From NCBI RefSeq assembly GCF_014297365.1, contig NZ_JACOQD010000004.1, positions 1 through 64,000 on the forward strand: 64,000 nucleotides of DNA, written 5' to 3'. Positions 17,931-26,956 of this stretch are shown piece by piece. This DNA is from Winogradskyella echinorum. Its GTDB lineage: Bacteria; Bacteroidota; Bacteroidia; Flavobacteriales; Flavobacteriaceae. Each line of letters starts with the position of its first letter. Position 1 is the first letter of the stretch. The notes beneath the pieces were generated by a model. The model was not told where the DNA came from and searched no databases. It worked only from the letters and a program-made list of their open reading frames with translations. The position numbers and the translations under genes are program-made.

Positions 17931-19253
17931 ATGAATATTACAAGAGAAAACATCGATGCATTAAATGCAGTTGTAAAAGTGGATATCGCTAAAGAAGATT
18001 ATAGCGATAAAGTAGAGAAAATCTTAACAGATTATCGCAAGTCTGCTAACATTCCTGGTTTTAGAAAAGGCCATGTGCCAATGGGAATGGTAAAGAAGCA
18101 ATATGGTAAAGCTGTATTGGTGGATGAGGTTAACAAATTACTTCAAGATGCTCTTGGTAAGTATTTAGTTGAAGAAAAACTAGATGTTTTAGGTAACCCA
18201 TTACCAAAACCACAAGATGATTTAGATTGGGATGCAGATGCATTTACTTTTGAATTCGAATTAGGTTTAGCGCCAGAATTCGACGTAAACTTAAAAGGTA
18301 AAAAGGCAATAACACATTACAATATTGTTGCAGATGATAAAATGATCAATAATCAAATTGAGCATATCCAAAAACAATATGGTAAAATTGTATCTCAAGC
18401 AGAAGTAGAAAAAGATTCTGAAATCACAGGTACTTTTTTCAATGAGGAAAAAGAAATAGATAATTCTACAATGATTACGTTAGATAAATTAAAAGGAAAA
18501 ACTAATCCTAAGAAATTTATCGGTGCTAAAGTTGGTGATGTTATCACATTAAAAACTAAAGGACTTTTTAACGATGATCATGATTTAATGACGTTTTTAA
18601 AAGTATCTCATGATGATGCTCATGGATTAGATGTTGAAGTTAATTTTGAGATTACTGAAATTAACGGAAGAGAATTAGCTGATTTAGATCAAGACTTATT
18701 TGATAAATTATTTGGACCAAAAGCAGTAACATCTGTAACTGAATTAAAAGATAAGATTAAAGAAGATTCTGAAAAACAATTTGCACAACAAGGTGATCAG
18801 AAATTATTAAACGATGTTACTGAATATTTAGTTGAGAATACAAAATTCGATTTGCCAGCAAGTTTCTTACAAAAATGGATGCAAACAGCAGGTGAAGAAG
18901 AAATGACTGAAGAGCAAGCTAAAGAAGAATACGAAAAGTCTGAAAAAAGCATGCGTTACCAGTTAATTGAAGGTAAATTAATTACTGAGCATAATCTTCA
19001 AGTTCAGTTTGAAGAAATGAAAGCTTTTGCCATGGAAATGATAAAAGGGCAAATGGCTCAGTTTGGTCAAATGAACCCTTCAGAAAAAGAATTAGAAGAT
19101 ATTGCAGCACGTATTTTAGGTAACCAAGAAGAGGTGAAGAGATTGTCTGAACAGTTAATGAGTCAGAAATTATTAAACCTATATAAAACTGAAGCGAATA
19201 TTAAGACAAAGGAAATCACTTACGATGATTTTGTTAAAGAATTCTACAGTTAA
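17931..19253 (+). CDS. tig: Trigger factor chaperone
   Basis: Trigger factor is a ribosome-bound chaperone with peptidyl-prolyl isomerase activity that meets nascent chains at the exit tunnel. The ribosome-binding loop is visible as PGFRKGHVP (residues 42-50). A middle FKBP-like domain (about 150-240) and a long helical, Glu/Lys-rich C-terminal domain (about 250-440) follow. Length of 440 residues is normal for Bacteroidota. It is followed by clpP and clpX on the same strand, the classic tig-clpP-clpX order, although 259 bp with a repeat element separates tig from clpP. Confidence 0.95.
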   Translation: MNITRENIDALNAVVKVDIAKEDYSDKVEKILTDYRKSANIPGFRKGHVPMGMVKKQYGKAVLVDEVNKLLQDALGKYLVEEKLDVLGNPLPKPQDDLDWDADAFTFEFELGLAPEFDVNLKGKKAITHYNIVADDKMINNQIEHIQKQYGKIVSQAEVEKDSEITGTFFNEEKEIDNSTMITLDKLKGKTNPKKFIGAKVGDVITLKTKGLFNDDHDLMTFLKVSHDDAHGLDVEVNFEITEINGRELADLDQDLFDKLFGPKAVTSVTELKDKIKEDSEKQFAQQGDQKLLNDVTEYLVENTKFDLPASFLQKWMQTAGEEEMTEEQAKEEYEKSEKSMRYQLIEGKLITEHNLQVQFEEMKAFAMEMIKGQMAQFGQMNPSEKELEDIAARILGNQEEVKRLSEQLMSQKLLNLYKTEANIKTKEITYDDFVKEFYS

Positions 19254-19393
19254 TTATAAAATTTGTTAAGGCTAAGCCTTAAAACATTAAAATGTTGTTC
19301 TGGTAAAAACGGAACCCAAAAATATTAGTATCTTTAAGGCGTAGAACTGAAAAGTTTTACGCTTTTTTTATGACTATAAAGAAGCTAATAATT

Positions 19394-19468
19394 CTGTCAT
19401 TTTGAGCGTAGTCGAGAACTTCAAGGCTATAACGCTTAAAAGCATTTTGACTAGGCTCAATGTGACAG
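19394..19468. repeat. REP-like inverted repeat between tig and clpP
   Basis: The left arm ctgtcattttgagcgtagtc and the complement of the right arm (ending ctcaatgtgacag) are near-identical, forming an imperfect cruciform. The same family of sequence occurs at 20235-20300, and partly at 30703-30810 and 38190-38215, so this is a dispersed intergenic repeat. Confidence 0.7.
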
Positions 19469-19512
19469 TTTGTATATAAAACAAACTCATTAATTAATAG
19501 ATTAAAAAATAT

Positions 19513-20187
19513 ATGGATTACGGAAAAGAATTTGAAAAATTCGCAATAAAAGACCAGGGAATTAACAGTAATTATTACAGTAAGATTATAGAAAGCATGT
19601 ATCCTTCTAATATGACGCCTAACATTATTGAAGAGCGTCAAATGAATATTGCTGTTTTCGATGTATTCTCACGTTTAATGATGGATCGTATTATCTTTTT
19701 AGGTACAGGTGTTAACGATCATGTAGCAAATATTATTCAAGCACAATTATTATTCTTACAGAGTACAGATGCTTCAAAAGATATTCAGATTTATATAAAT
19801 TCACCAGGTGGTTCTGTTTATGCTGGTTTAGGTATTTATGATACTATGCAATTTGTAAAACCAGATGTAGCTACAATTTGTACAGGTATTGCAGCTTCTA
19901 TGGCAGCAGTATTATTATGTGCAGGTGAAAAAGGTAAGCGTTCTGCTTTAAAGCATTCAAGAGTAATGATACACCAAGTAAGTAGCGGTACTCAAGGTCA
20001 GTTAAGTGATATGCAAATTGCTTTAAAAGAAACAATAAGAGTAAAAGAAGAATTATATGCAGTTATTGCAAAACATTCTGGACAAACAATAGAGCAAGTA
20101 GAGAAAGATTCTGATAGAGATTATTGGATGCGATCTAGCGAAGCTTTAGAATACGGAATGATTGATGAAGTTTTAGAACGCAAGTAA
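19513..20187 (+). CDS. clpP: ATP-dependent Clp protease proteolytic subunit
   Basis: ClpP is the serine protease barrel fed by ClpX. The catalytic triad is in place: Ser129 in GIAASMAA, His154 in VMIHQ and Asp203 in SDRDYW. The conserved INSPGGSV motif is also present. The 224-residue protein has an N-terminal extension of about 25 residues before the mature-like part, which may be cleaved off. It is followed 153 bp later by clpX. REP-like repeats flank the gene on both sides. Confidence 0.97.
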   Translation: MDYGKEFEKFAIKDQGINSNYYSKIIESMYPSNMTPNIIEERQMNIAVFDVFSRLMMDRIIFLGTGVNDHVANIIQAQLLFLQSTDASKDIQIYINSPGGSVYAGLGIYDTMQFVKPDVATICTGIAASMAAVLLCAGEKGKRSALKHSRVMIHQVSSGTQGQLSDMQIALKETIRVKEELYAVIAKHSGQTIEQVEKDSDRDYWMRSSEALEYGMIDEVLERK

Positions 20188-20234
20188 TTGTAATTAATTG
20201 CGACTAAAAGTTCTAGAATAAAATTTAGTTAATA

Positions 20235-20300
20235 CTGTCACATTGAGCCTAGTCGAAATGTTATATTTCAAAAGTTTCTCGTCTACGCTCAGAATGGCAG
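20235..20300. repeat. REP-like inverted repeat between clpP and clpX
   Basis: Arms ctgtcacattgagcctagtc and the complement of gtctacgctcagaatggcag form an imperfect hairpin related in sequence to the element at 19394-19468. Confidence 0.7.
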
Positions 20301-20340
20301 TAAAGTGTTTTTTTAAAGCACAATATTTTAAAGTTATAAT

Positions 20341-21570
20341 ATGGCAAAAGAAGAATTAGAATGTTCATTTTGTGGTAGGAAGAAGCCAGAAACAAATTTA
20401 TTAATAGCAGGTTTAGATGCACATATATGTGATCGTTGTATTGAGCAAGCTCATGGTATTGTAATTGAAGAATCCAAACAAGCAGGAAATTCAGATCTCA
20501 GTGCAGAATTAATGCTAAGAAAGCCTAAAGAAATTAAATCTTTTTTAGATGAATATATTATTGGGCAAGAATATACAAAGCGTGTAATGTCTGTTGCGGT
20601 TTATAATCATTACAAACGTCTATTGCAACCACCAAGTGATGATGATATTGAAATACAAAAAAGTAATATCATTATGGTTGGGCAAACAGGTACAGGTAAA
20701 ACCTTAATGGCTAAAACGGTTGCCAGAATGTTAAATGTACCTTTAGCTATTGTAGATGCTACAGTGCTAACTGAAGCTGGTTATGTTGGTGAAGATGTAG
20801 AAAGTATTTTAACGCGCCTATTACAAGCTGCAGATTATAATCTTGAAAAGGCAGAACGAGGTATCGTTTTTATAGATGAAATAGATAAAATTGCACGTAA
20901 GAGTGATAATCCATCCATTACTAGAGATGTTTCTGGTGAAGGTGTGCAACAAGCATTACTAAAATTGTTAGAGGGAACGGTAGTTAATGTACCACCTAAA
21001 GGTGGACGTAAACATCCAGATCAAAAATTTATAGAAGTTAATACAGAGCATATCTTATTTATTGCTGGTGGTGCTTTTGATGGTATTGAGCGTGTAATAA
21101 CTAAGCGACTTAATATGCAAGCTATTGGCTATAGTTCTATAAAAACAGATACTATAGATGATGATAATATTTTACAATATATCATTCCAAAAGATTTAAA
21201 AGACTTTGGTTTAATTCCAGAAATTATTGGTCGTTTGCCTGTACTAACACATATGGATCCTTTAGATGCCAATACACTAAGAGCCATATTAACAGAGCCT
21301 AAAAATGCCATTATTAAGCAATACAAAAAATTGTTTGCTATGGATGAGGTTGCTTTTACTATTACAGATGGTGCATTAGATTATATTGTAGAAAAAGCTA
21401 TAGAATATAAGTTGGGAGCACGTGGTTTACGTTCGCTTTGTGAGGAAATCCTAACCGAAGCAATGTTCGATTTACCAGGATCTGGAGAAACCAAATTAAA
21501 CGTTACTAAAGCTTATGCAGAAGATAGGTTATCCAAGTCCACATTAAAAAAGTTGAAAGCGGTATCTTAA
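20341..21570 (+). CDS. clpX: ClpX unfoldase, ATPase subunit of ClpXP
   Basis: A zinc-binding domain with Cys8, Cys11, Cys30 and Cys33 (CSFC, CDRC) is followed by an AAA+ module. Walker A is GQTGTGKT (114-121), Walker B is FIDEIDK with Asp179-Glu180, and an arginine-finger/sensor region with LGARGLRS is near the C-terminus. The central GYVGEDVES pore-1 segment is intact. Length 409 is normal. It hands unfolded substrates to ClpP encoded just upstream. Confidence 0.97.
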   Translation: MAKEELECSFCGRKKPETNLLIAGLDAHICDRCIEQAHGIVIEESKQAGNSDLSAELMLRKPKEIKSFLDEYIIGQEYTKRVMSVAVYNHYKRLLQPPSDDDIEIQKSNIIMVGQTGTGKTLMAKTVARMLNVPLAIVDATVLTEAGYVGEDVESILTRLLQAADYNLEKAERGIVFIDEIDKIARKSDNPSITRDVSGEGVQQALLKLLEGTVVNVPPKGGRKHPDQKFIEVNTEHILFIAGGAFDGIERVITKRLNMQAIGYSSIKTDTIDDDNILQYIIPKDLKDFGLIPEIIGRLPVLTHMDPLDANTLRAILTEPKNAIIKQYKKLFAMDEVAFTITDGALDYIVEKAIEYKLGARGLRSLCEEILTEAMFDLPGSGETKLNVTKAYAEDRLSKSTLKKLKAVS

Positions 21571-21592
21571 AGATTTCACTTAAATAAAAAAT

Positions 21593-21629
21593 AAAACCAC
21601 AATTTCTAATATTGAAATTGTGGTTTTTA
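21593..21629. terminator. Terminator after clpX (hairpin copy 1)
   Basis: A 14-bp perfect stem, aaaaccacaatttc (21593-21606) with gaaattgtggtttt (21614-21627) and a 7-base loop, has A- and T-runs at its ends so it can work on both strands. A second copy with the same stem lies at 22541-22577. Confidence 0.82.
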
Positions 21630-21673
21630 TGTTTAAGGCTAATAATTATATATTTAATATTACTTGATAGACC

Positions 21674-21827
21674 TTATTTTGTAATTACAACAACTGATTC
21701 TATCGAAGCATTTATGGTTTGATGACCACTCAAAGTATTATCTATGACTTCTACCGCTAGAATAGTAATCTTGTGCTTGGAATGAAAAGAAAAATAAGAG
21801 AAGGATAATAGTGTAAAAGTTTTTCAT
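21674..21827 (-). pseudogene. Frameshifted remnant of a small exported protein
   Basis: An ATG at 21827 opens 29 codons encoding a good signal peptide (FYTIILLLFFFSFQAQ) before a TAA ending at 21738. The other frame from just after the signal peptide continues with no stop as KITILAVEVIDNTLSG and on to ESVVVITK and TAA at 21674. The joined product would be about 50 residues. The second part resembles secreted beta-rich repeat segments. The most economical reading is a one-base frameshift near 21770 in a decayed gene. A true 29-residue peptide gene cannot be ruled out. Confidence 0.4.
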
Positions 21828-21845
21828 TTTGTTTAAATTTTATAA

Positions 21846-22322
21846 TTATTGTTGTGCTATTGAGTTAAGTGCTATTTCTGCATAAGAATAGTCTGCAGGT
21901 GCAGGAAATGGTTCTATGCACGGTAATTTTAAATCTCCTGAGAAACTTATAGGTACAGAATCAGTAACATTTTTTAAATAATCGAATTCGACACCTATTA
22001 AATCTGTATCACAAATAATAAATTTTCGTTGGCAATTGTTACATCCTTCTGTACCTTGAAAAATCCAGAAACGGTTATTAAATTGGTCTTCATTAACATA
22101 TTCGTCTTCGATTTCAGAAGTTTTATAAAATAACAACCCACTTTTTTGTACATCAATTGGTACATTTGGAAAGTGTTCACTTGGGACTGTGTCATATGTT
22201 TCCGAGTCACAGCCACAATCCCATGACGGACCCTCATTATCGTCATCATTGTTACAGGCTATATTAAGAGTTGTATATGCTAAGATGATAAACAATAGGA
22301 ATAATTTTTTTAAACTTTTCAT
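21846..22322 (-). CDS. Hypothetical Cys-rich lipoprotein
   Basis: The 158-residue protein has a lipobox-like TLNIACNNDDDN (Cys23), i.e. a lipoprotein with an acidic tether that often marks export to the surface in Bacteroidota. Six further cysteines follow, in CGC near residue 36, CNNC near 94 and two more. They could form disulphides or bind metal. No domain is recognised. It is the last gene before an approximately 450-bp stretch without genes, and is bracketed by the two copies of the duplicated hairpin. Confidence 0.72.
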   Translation of the reverse strand: MKSLKKLFLLFIILAYTTLNIACNNDDDNEGPSWDCGCDSETYDTVPSEHFPNVPIDVQKSGLLFYKTSEIEDEYVNEDQFNNRFWIFQGTEGCNNCQRKFIICDTDLIGVEFDYLKNVTDSVPISFSGDLKLPCIEPFPAPADYSYAEIALNSIAQQ

Positions 22323-22770
22323 AAGATTAGGTTTATTATTCTAAGTTATAAAATAGCGGTTATCTTTTAGCGTAAAATTTCGTAACTGATGTTATTTTTC
22401 TAACTAAAATTAGGTAAATTATGAAAGTAATCTACTTTTTCGTAGCAAAATTCGCCTTATTTTGTTTGATACAAGTTTTAGCAAATAAAGAAGCGACACC
22501 AAACGTAATATTACGTATTAATATAATTTTAATGCATAAAAAAAACCACAATTTCACTATTTGAAATTGTGGTTTTTACTTAGTTAGGGATTGATTAATT
22601 TAATATTGATTGCAATATTTTATTAATGGGTTATTAAATAATGTAGCACATTTATTTGATGCTAATATATAGGCTTGTTTTTAAAGCAGAGCTCACTAAG
22701 CTTATTTATTAGACAAAAGTTAAGAATTTCGGTTATATGAAACTTTATTGCATTTTTTTGCGATAAAGGG
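22323..22770. other. 448-bp intergenic region
   Basis: It holds the second hairpin copy (22541-22577), a 14-bp perfect palindrome acgtaatattacgt (22503-22516) and a short plus-strand frame 22421-22564. That frame encodes 47 residues with a hydrophobic start (VIYFFVAKFALFCLI) and runs into the hairpin. The frame is probably chance or a gene relic. No RNA gene is recognised. Confidence 0.5.
22541..22577. terminator. Duplicated hairpin, copy 2
   Basis: Stem aaaaaccacaatttc (22541-22555) with gaaattgtggttttt (22563-22577) and a 7-base loop. The stem is the same as at 21593-21627 but the loop differs. It lies downstream of the PD40 gene on the minus strand and may terminate it. Confidence 0.7.
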
Positions 22771-23988
22771 TTAAGGCTTGCTTTTATTGTAAGTTACATT
22801 TGGTGATAACCTTAAAACGGCTCTTAATTGCTTTGTTTCTGATTCAAATTTAAGAGAGTAATCTTCAAAGCCTTCTTTTACAGCTACAAGTTTATAATCT
22901 CCAAAAGCTTTTACCTTAAAACGGTACGATGCGTCAATACTAGTGGTTTGGCGTTCTATTTCTTGGCCTTCACTATTTAATAATACAACAATAGAGTTTG
23001 GTAAAATTCTATTGTCTTCAGTTACTACCACACCTTGTAATTCTCTGTAAATGGCTTCAGCTTCAAAATGGTATATATTAAACCCATTTGATGCATGATT
23101 TTTATTAGATGAGAATACTCCTGTATTATTATCAATAATCATGTATCCAACTTCATCTTTTATTGAATTGATTGCATATCCTAAATTTCTAGGTTTAGAA
23201 TAAACTCCATTGGTTATATTAGAAATAAAAATATCATATCCGCCAATACTATTAAAACCTTTAGAAGAATAATATAGCTCTTTACCATCAGAAGACGTGT
23301 GAGGGTATTTCTCATCTTTCGATGAGTTAACGTAACTTCCTAAATTAATAGGATTACCAATACTACCATCTTCGTAAATAGCTGCCTTATAAAGATCAAA
23401 ACCACCAAAACCTCCAACCATATTAGAAGCAAAATATAGAAATTCACCGTTTGCAGATAAATGTGGGTTTTCAATAGAATAACTGTCACTGCTAATTGAA
23501 AGTTCTATATGATTGTCCCAATTACCATAAGAGTTCTCTTCTAAAGTAGCTTTATATAGTTTATAGTTTTTAGAGTTTTCTCTTGTACTACGGGTATAAT
23601 ATATAGTATAACCATCTAAGGAAAAGGCCACTTGCCCTTCATTGGCTTTTGTATTTAAAATTCTACTAAACAATAATGGAGGAGAAAAATCGCCTTTTGG
23701 CTTTATATCCATACAGAATAAATCTGTGTAAGGTTCATTTGTTACAGGATCAACGTTATTACCTAATGCACCAATTTTTTTGGACGATACAATAACTAGT
23801 TTGTTTCTAAAAACTGCGCTGGCAACTTCAGAGTATTTGGAGTTTATCCTAGAAACATTAACATTAAAAACGTAACCGCTTTCGTTTAATGCATCAACTT
23901 TAATATTTTTAACTGGGTCTGTTTTGTGTGAAGTGCCATTAGTAAATAACATTACAGCTATAGCAACCACATAGAGGGTGAGTTTCAT
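22771..23988 (-). CDS. PD40 beta-propeller protein with C-terminal carboxypeptidase-regulatory-like domain
   Basis: A signal sequence precedes repeated PD40/WD40-like blades (about 80-320), seen as FSLDGYTIYYTRS, LSANGEFLYFASN and SSDGKELYYSSKGF, with GGFDLY and GGYDIF turns. A beta-sandwich CarboxypepD_reg-like domain follows (about 322-400, starting ELQGVVVTEDNRILPNSIV). This is the middle part of a common flavobacterial OmpA-family architecture, but here the C-terminal OmpA peptidoglycan-binding domain is absent. It is probably a periplasmic or surface protein that binds a partner. Function unknown. Confidence 0.8.
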   Translation of the reverse strand: MKLTLYVVAIAVMLFTNGTSHKTDPVKNIKVDALNESGYVFNVNVSRINSKYSEVASAVFRNKLVIVSSKKIGALGNNVDPVTNEPYTDLFCMDIKPKGDFSPPLLFSRILNTKANEGQVAFSLDGYTIYYTRSTRENSKNYKLYKATLEENSYGNWDNHIELSISSDSYSIENPHLSANGEFLYFASNMVGGFGGFDLYKAAIYEDGSIGNPINLGSYVNSSKDEKYPHTSSDGKELYYSSKGFNSIGGYDIFISNITNGVYSKPRNLGYAINSIKDEVGYMIIDNNTGVFSSNKNHASNGFNIYHFEAEAIYRELQGVVVTEDNRILPNSIVVLLNSEGQEIERQTTSIDASYRFKVKAFGDYKLVAVKEGFEDYSLKFESETKQLRAVLRLSPNVTYNKSKP

Positions 23989-24111
23989 AATTGAGGGAAT
24001 TATGGATTAATAATATAACAAATTACTAATCAAAAAGCGAACACTCAGTATTTTACATGATTTATTAGTTAAGACTCATTTTTATTCGACAATCTAATAT
24101 AAAACACAAAT

Positions 24112-25641
24112 TTATCCGATGTAATTACCTGAGTTTAGGCGCAATAAGGCATCAACATAATCTCTAGAGTTAGAAAGACGAGGTACTTTATGTTGTCCTC
24201 CAAGCTTGTCATTTTCTTTTAACCAATCGTAGAATAAATTAGGTCTTGCACTATGGATTAATGGTTTGTTTAATGTCATATTATTCAAACGCTTGGCTTC
24301 GTAATCAGAGTTTAATGACTTAAGTGCATTATCGAATAATTCTTCAAATTGAGACATATTATCTGGAGGATTCTTAAATTCTATAATCCACTCATGTGCT
24401 CCCTTTTCTTTACCTTTCATAAAAATTGGGGCAGCTGTATAATCTACAATTTCTGTAGCTGTATTTTTGCATACTTTTTTAAGTGCTTCTTCGGCATTTT
24501 CAATAATTAACTCTTCGCCAAAGGCATTAATGTGATGCTTGGTTCTACCAGAAACTTTAATTCTATGCGGACTTAAACTGACAAAGCGAATGGTGTCTCC
24601 AATTTTATATCTCCATAAACCAGCATTTGTAGTAATGATTACAGCATAATTGGTATTAAGCTCTACTTCACTCAACGGAATTACTTTTTGGGTTTCAGTG
24701 CCATATGTATCCATTGGTATAAACTCATAAAAAATACCATAATCTAACATGAGGAGTAGATCACTTGAGTTATTTTGATCTTGAATTGCAAAAAAGCCTT
24801 CAGAGGCATTATAAATTTCGTAGTATTTAAATTTATTAGAAGGTAATATAGCTTTATACTGATCTACATATGGATTAAAACTCACTCCACCATGAAAGTA
24901 AGCTTCTAAGTTTGGCCAAATATCAAAAAGATTATCTTTCCCTGTTTTCTCTAAAACATTGTTTAGAAGTACTAGCATCCAGGATGGAACTCCCGCTAAA
25001 CTTGTAACATTTTCCTCTATAGTTTCATCAACTATAGCAGCCATTTTAGTTTCCCAATCACTCATTAGAGATACTCTGCTACTAGGAGTACTACTAAACT
25101 CTGCCCAAAAAGGCATGTTATCAATAAGAATTGCGCTTAAATCTCCAAACACAGTTCCGTTTTCTTTATATAATTCTTTACTACCACCTAATCGTAAGCT
25201 CTTACCAGTAAAGAGTTGCGAATCTTCATTATTATTAAGATACATGCAAAGTAAATCTTTACCTGCCGCATAATGGCAATCTTCTAAAGAATCAGTGCTT
25301 ACAGGAATAAATTTACTTTTAGCATTTGTGGTTCCACTCGATTTAGCAAACCATTTTATTGGTGTTGGCCAAAAAATATTTTGTTCACCATTTCTAGAAC
25401 GCTCTATTAAAGGCTGAAAAGTTTCGTAGTTAACAACTGGTATGCGCTCATTAAATTCTTTATAAGTTTTAATCGAAGCAAAATCATATTGTTTACCTAC
25501 TTCAGTATCTTTTGCAATTTTTAATAAGCTAAAAAGCAATTCATTCTGTACTTCATTAGGATATTTTAAAAACAATTCAATTTGATGAAATCGTTTTTTC
25601 AAAAACCATGAAGCTATGGAATTTACTATAGGAATTGGCAT
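24112..25641 (-). CDS. GH3 auxin-responsive-promoter-family acyl-adenylating enzyme
   Basis: The 509-residue protein matches the GH3 family (distinct from glycoside hydrolase family 3). It has WFAKSSGTTNAKSKFIPV near residue 100, an ATP/acyl-binding ASEGFFAIQ, and YRYKIGDTIRFV-like (WRYKIGDTIRFV) near 345. The plant relatives conjugate amino acids to acyl hormones through an adenylate. The bacterial substrate is unknown. It is divergent from the DUF2797 gene across a 54-bp gap. A cytosolic enzyme of normal length. Confidence 0.9.
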   Translation of the reverse strand: MPIPIVNSIASWFLKKRFHQIELFLKYPNEVQNELLFSLLKIAKDTEVGKQYDFASIKTYKEFNERIPVVNYETFQPLIERSRNGEQNIFWPTPIKWFAKSSGTTNAKSKFIPVSTDSLEDCHYAAGKDLLCMYLNNNEDSQLFTGKSLRLGGSKELYKENGTVFGDLSAILIDNMPFWAEFSSTPSSRVSLMSDWETKMAAIVDETIEENVTSLAGVPSWMLVLLNNVLEKTGKDNLFDIWPNLEAYFHGGVSFNPYVDQYKAILPSNKFKYYEIYNASEGFFAIQDQNNSSDLLLMLDYGIFYEFIPMDTYGTETQKVIPLSEVELNTNYAVIITTNAGLWRYKIGDTIRFVSLSPHRIKVSGRTKHHINAFGEELIIENAEEALKKVCKNTATEIVDYTAAPIFMKGKEKGAHEWIIEFKNPPDNMSQFEELFDNALKSLNSDYEAKRLNNMTLNKPLIHSARPNLFYDWLKENDKLGGQHKVPRLSNSRDYVDALLRLNSGNYIG

Positions 25642-25660
25642 GGATTACTTTTCTTTTGGC

Positions 25661-25668
25661 TAATTTTG
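25661..25668 (+). promoter_or_regulatory. Candidate -7 element for the DUF2797 gene
   Basis: TAATTTTG is an exact TAnnTTTG match 28 bp before the ATG at 25696. A TTGG at 25635-25638 could be the -33 box at a long spacing. Confidence 0.4.
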
Positions 25669-25695
25669 TATTGCTAAAAATACTAAATTTCTTCT

Positions 25696-26487
25696 ATGAT
25701 TTATCAAGGTGTCCTTACTAAAATGCAAACTGAATTTTTAGAACCTATTCAATATTATTTGGTATTTGATAATGATTTTATACATATGAATCAATTATTA
25801 AATAAATCAATTGAAATGAAACTTGTTGGACATCAATGTTTAAGCTGTGGGTTAGACAAACCAATATATAGACAAGGATTCTGTAGAACTTGTTTTTTCG
25901 ATAAGCCTTTGGCTGGTGATTGGATTATGCGACCAGAGCTAAGTACAGCGCATTTAAATAAAGAAGATCGTGATTTAGAATATGAAAAGAAAGTGCAATT
26001 ACAACCACATATTGTTTATTTAGCAAATTCTAGTAATGTTAAAGTAGGCGTAACGCGCAAAAGCCAAGTGCCAACACGTTGGATAGACCAAGGTGCACAT
26101 GAAGCTATAGAAATTGTGGAAGTACCAAATAGGTATTTAGCCGGTATAACCGAAGTAGCCTTAAAAGATTATGTTGCTGATAAAACTAATTGGCGAAAAA
26201 TGCTAAAAAATGATATTGAAGATGAAGATTTAATAGAATGGAGGCAAAAACTAAAAGAATATATACCAGAAGAAGCAAAGGATTATTTTATTGAAACTAA
26301 TACAGAAACACATCTAAAGTTTCCGGTGGAGCAATACCCAATAAAGCCCAATAGTTTAAATTTAAAAAAGCAACTTCAATATTCTGGAGAGTTGGTAGGT
26401 ATAAAAGGACAATATTTAATTTTTAAGGACCAAACCGTTTTTAACATTAGAGCTAATGAAGGCCTAGTGGTTGAAATAAATATTTAA
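25696..26487 (+). CDS. DUF2797-domain protein with zinc-binding cysteines
   Basis: The 263-residue protein has two CxxC pairs, Cys48/Cys51 and Cys63/Cys66 (HQCLSCG and GFCRTC), followed by CFFDKPLAGDWIMRPEL. A central segment, PHIVYLANSSNVKVGVTR then RWIDQGA, resembles the GIY-YIG-like core of DUF2797. It may be a nucleic-acid-associated protein with a zinc ribbon, but the function is not established. A convergent terminator separates it from rpsU. Confidence 0.82.
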   Translation: MIYQGVLTKMQTEFLEPIQYYLVFDNDFIHMNQLLNKSIEMKLVGHQCLSCGLDKPIYRQGFCRTCFFDKPLAGDWIMRPELSTAHLNKEDRDLEYEKKVQLQPHIVYLANSSNVKVGVTRKSQVPTRWIDQGAHEAIEIVEVPNRYLAGITEVALKDYVADKTNWRKMLKNDIEDEDLIEWRQKLKEYIPEEAKDYFIETNTETHLKFPVEQYPIKPNSLNLKKQLQYSGELVGIKGQYLIFKDQTVFNIRANEGLVVEINI

Positions 26488-26493
26488 AAACAA

Positions 26494-26524
26494 AAAAGAG
26501 CAACAAAAATGTTGCTCTTTTATA
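26494..26524. terminator. Bidirectional terminator between DUF2797 gene and rpsU
   Basis: Stem aaaagagcaac (26494-26504) with gttgctctttt (26511-26521) has an A-run before it, so it can stop transcription from both convergent genes. Confidence 0.82.
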
Positions 26525-26542
26525 ATTTTATATAAGAAAAGA

Positions 26543-26737
26543 CTATACGTTTTCAGCGTCTCTTAAACCTTGAATGTACTCAGCTTTCTGAATTTCTCTT
26601 CTTCTTTTTACAGAAGGTTTAGTGAAATAACGAGATTCTCTTAAGTTTTGCATAATCTGTACATTTCTGTGCTTACGCTTGTAACGTTTAAGAGCTCTTT
26701 CTATGTTTTCTCCTTCTTTGATTTCGATTTTAATCAT
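26543..26737 (-). CDS. rpsU: 30S ribosomal protein S21
   Basis: The 64-residue basic protein matches S21: IEIKEGENIERALKRYKRK at the start, then RESRYFTKPSVKRRREI. It belongs to the small ribosomal subunit near the anti-Shine-Dalgarno region, which is notable because Bacteroidota use Shine-Dalgarno pairing little. It has no neighbour on its strand within 200 bp; a gap of 219 bp without recognisable features separates it from the sigma factor gene. Confidence 0.96.
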   Translation of the reverse strand: MIKIEIKEGENIERALKRYKRKHRNVQIMQNLRESRYFTKPSVKRRREIQKAEYIQGLRDAENV

Positions 26738-26956
26738 TATATCGATATATTTTTGTTATCTAATTCTTGCAAATGGTCGGCAAATATATGCTAACTATTT
26801 GAAAATAAAAAATTAAATCTACGTTTTAGAATAATATTTTAAACTTTTAAATTTAAAATGCATTTAACAACTAAAAAAATAGCAATTAAATTATAAATTG
26901 AACCATTAAATAAGTCTAGTTGCTTAAATCTAACAGCGTAGAGATCTATAATTAAA

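Noticed and set aside
22421..22564. A small plus-strand gene with signal-like start in the intergenic region
   Set aside because: The frame runs into the hairpin stem of copy 2, and no homologous feature or promoter supports it. Probably chance; kept only as part of the intergenic description.
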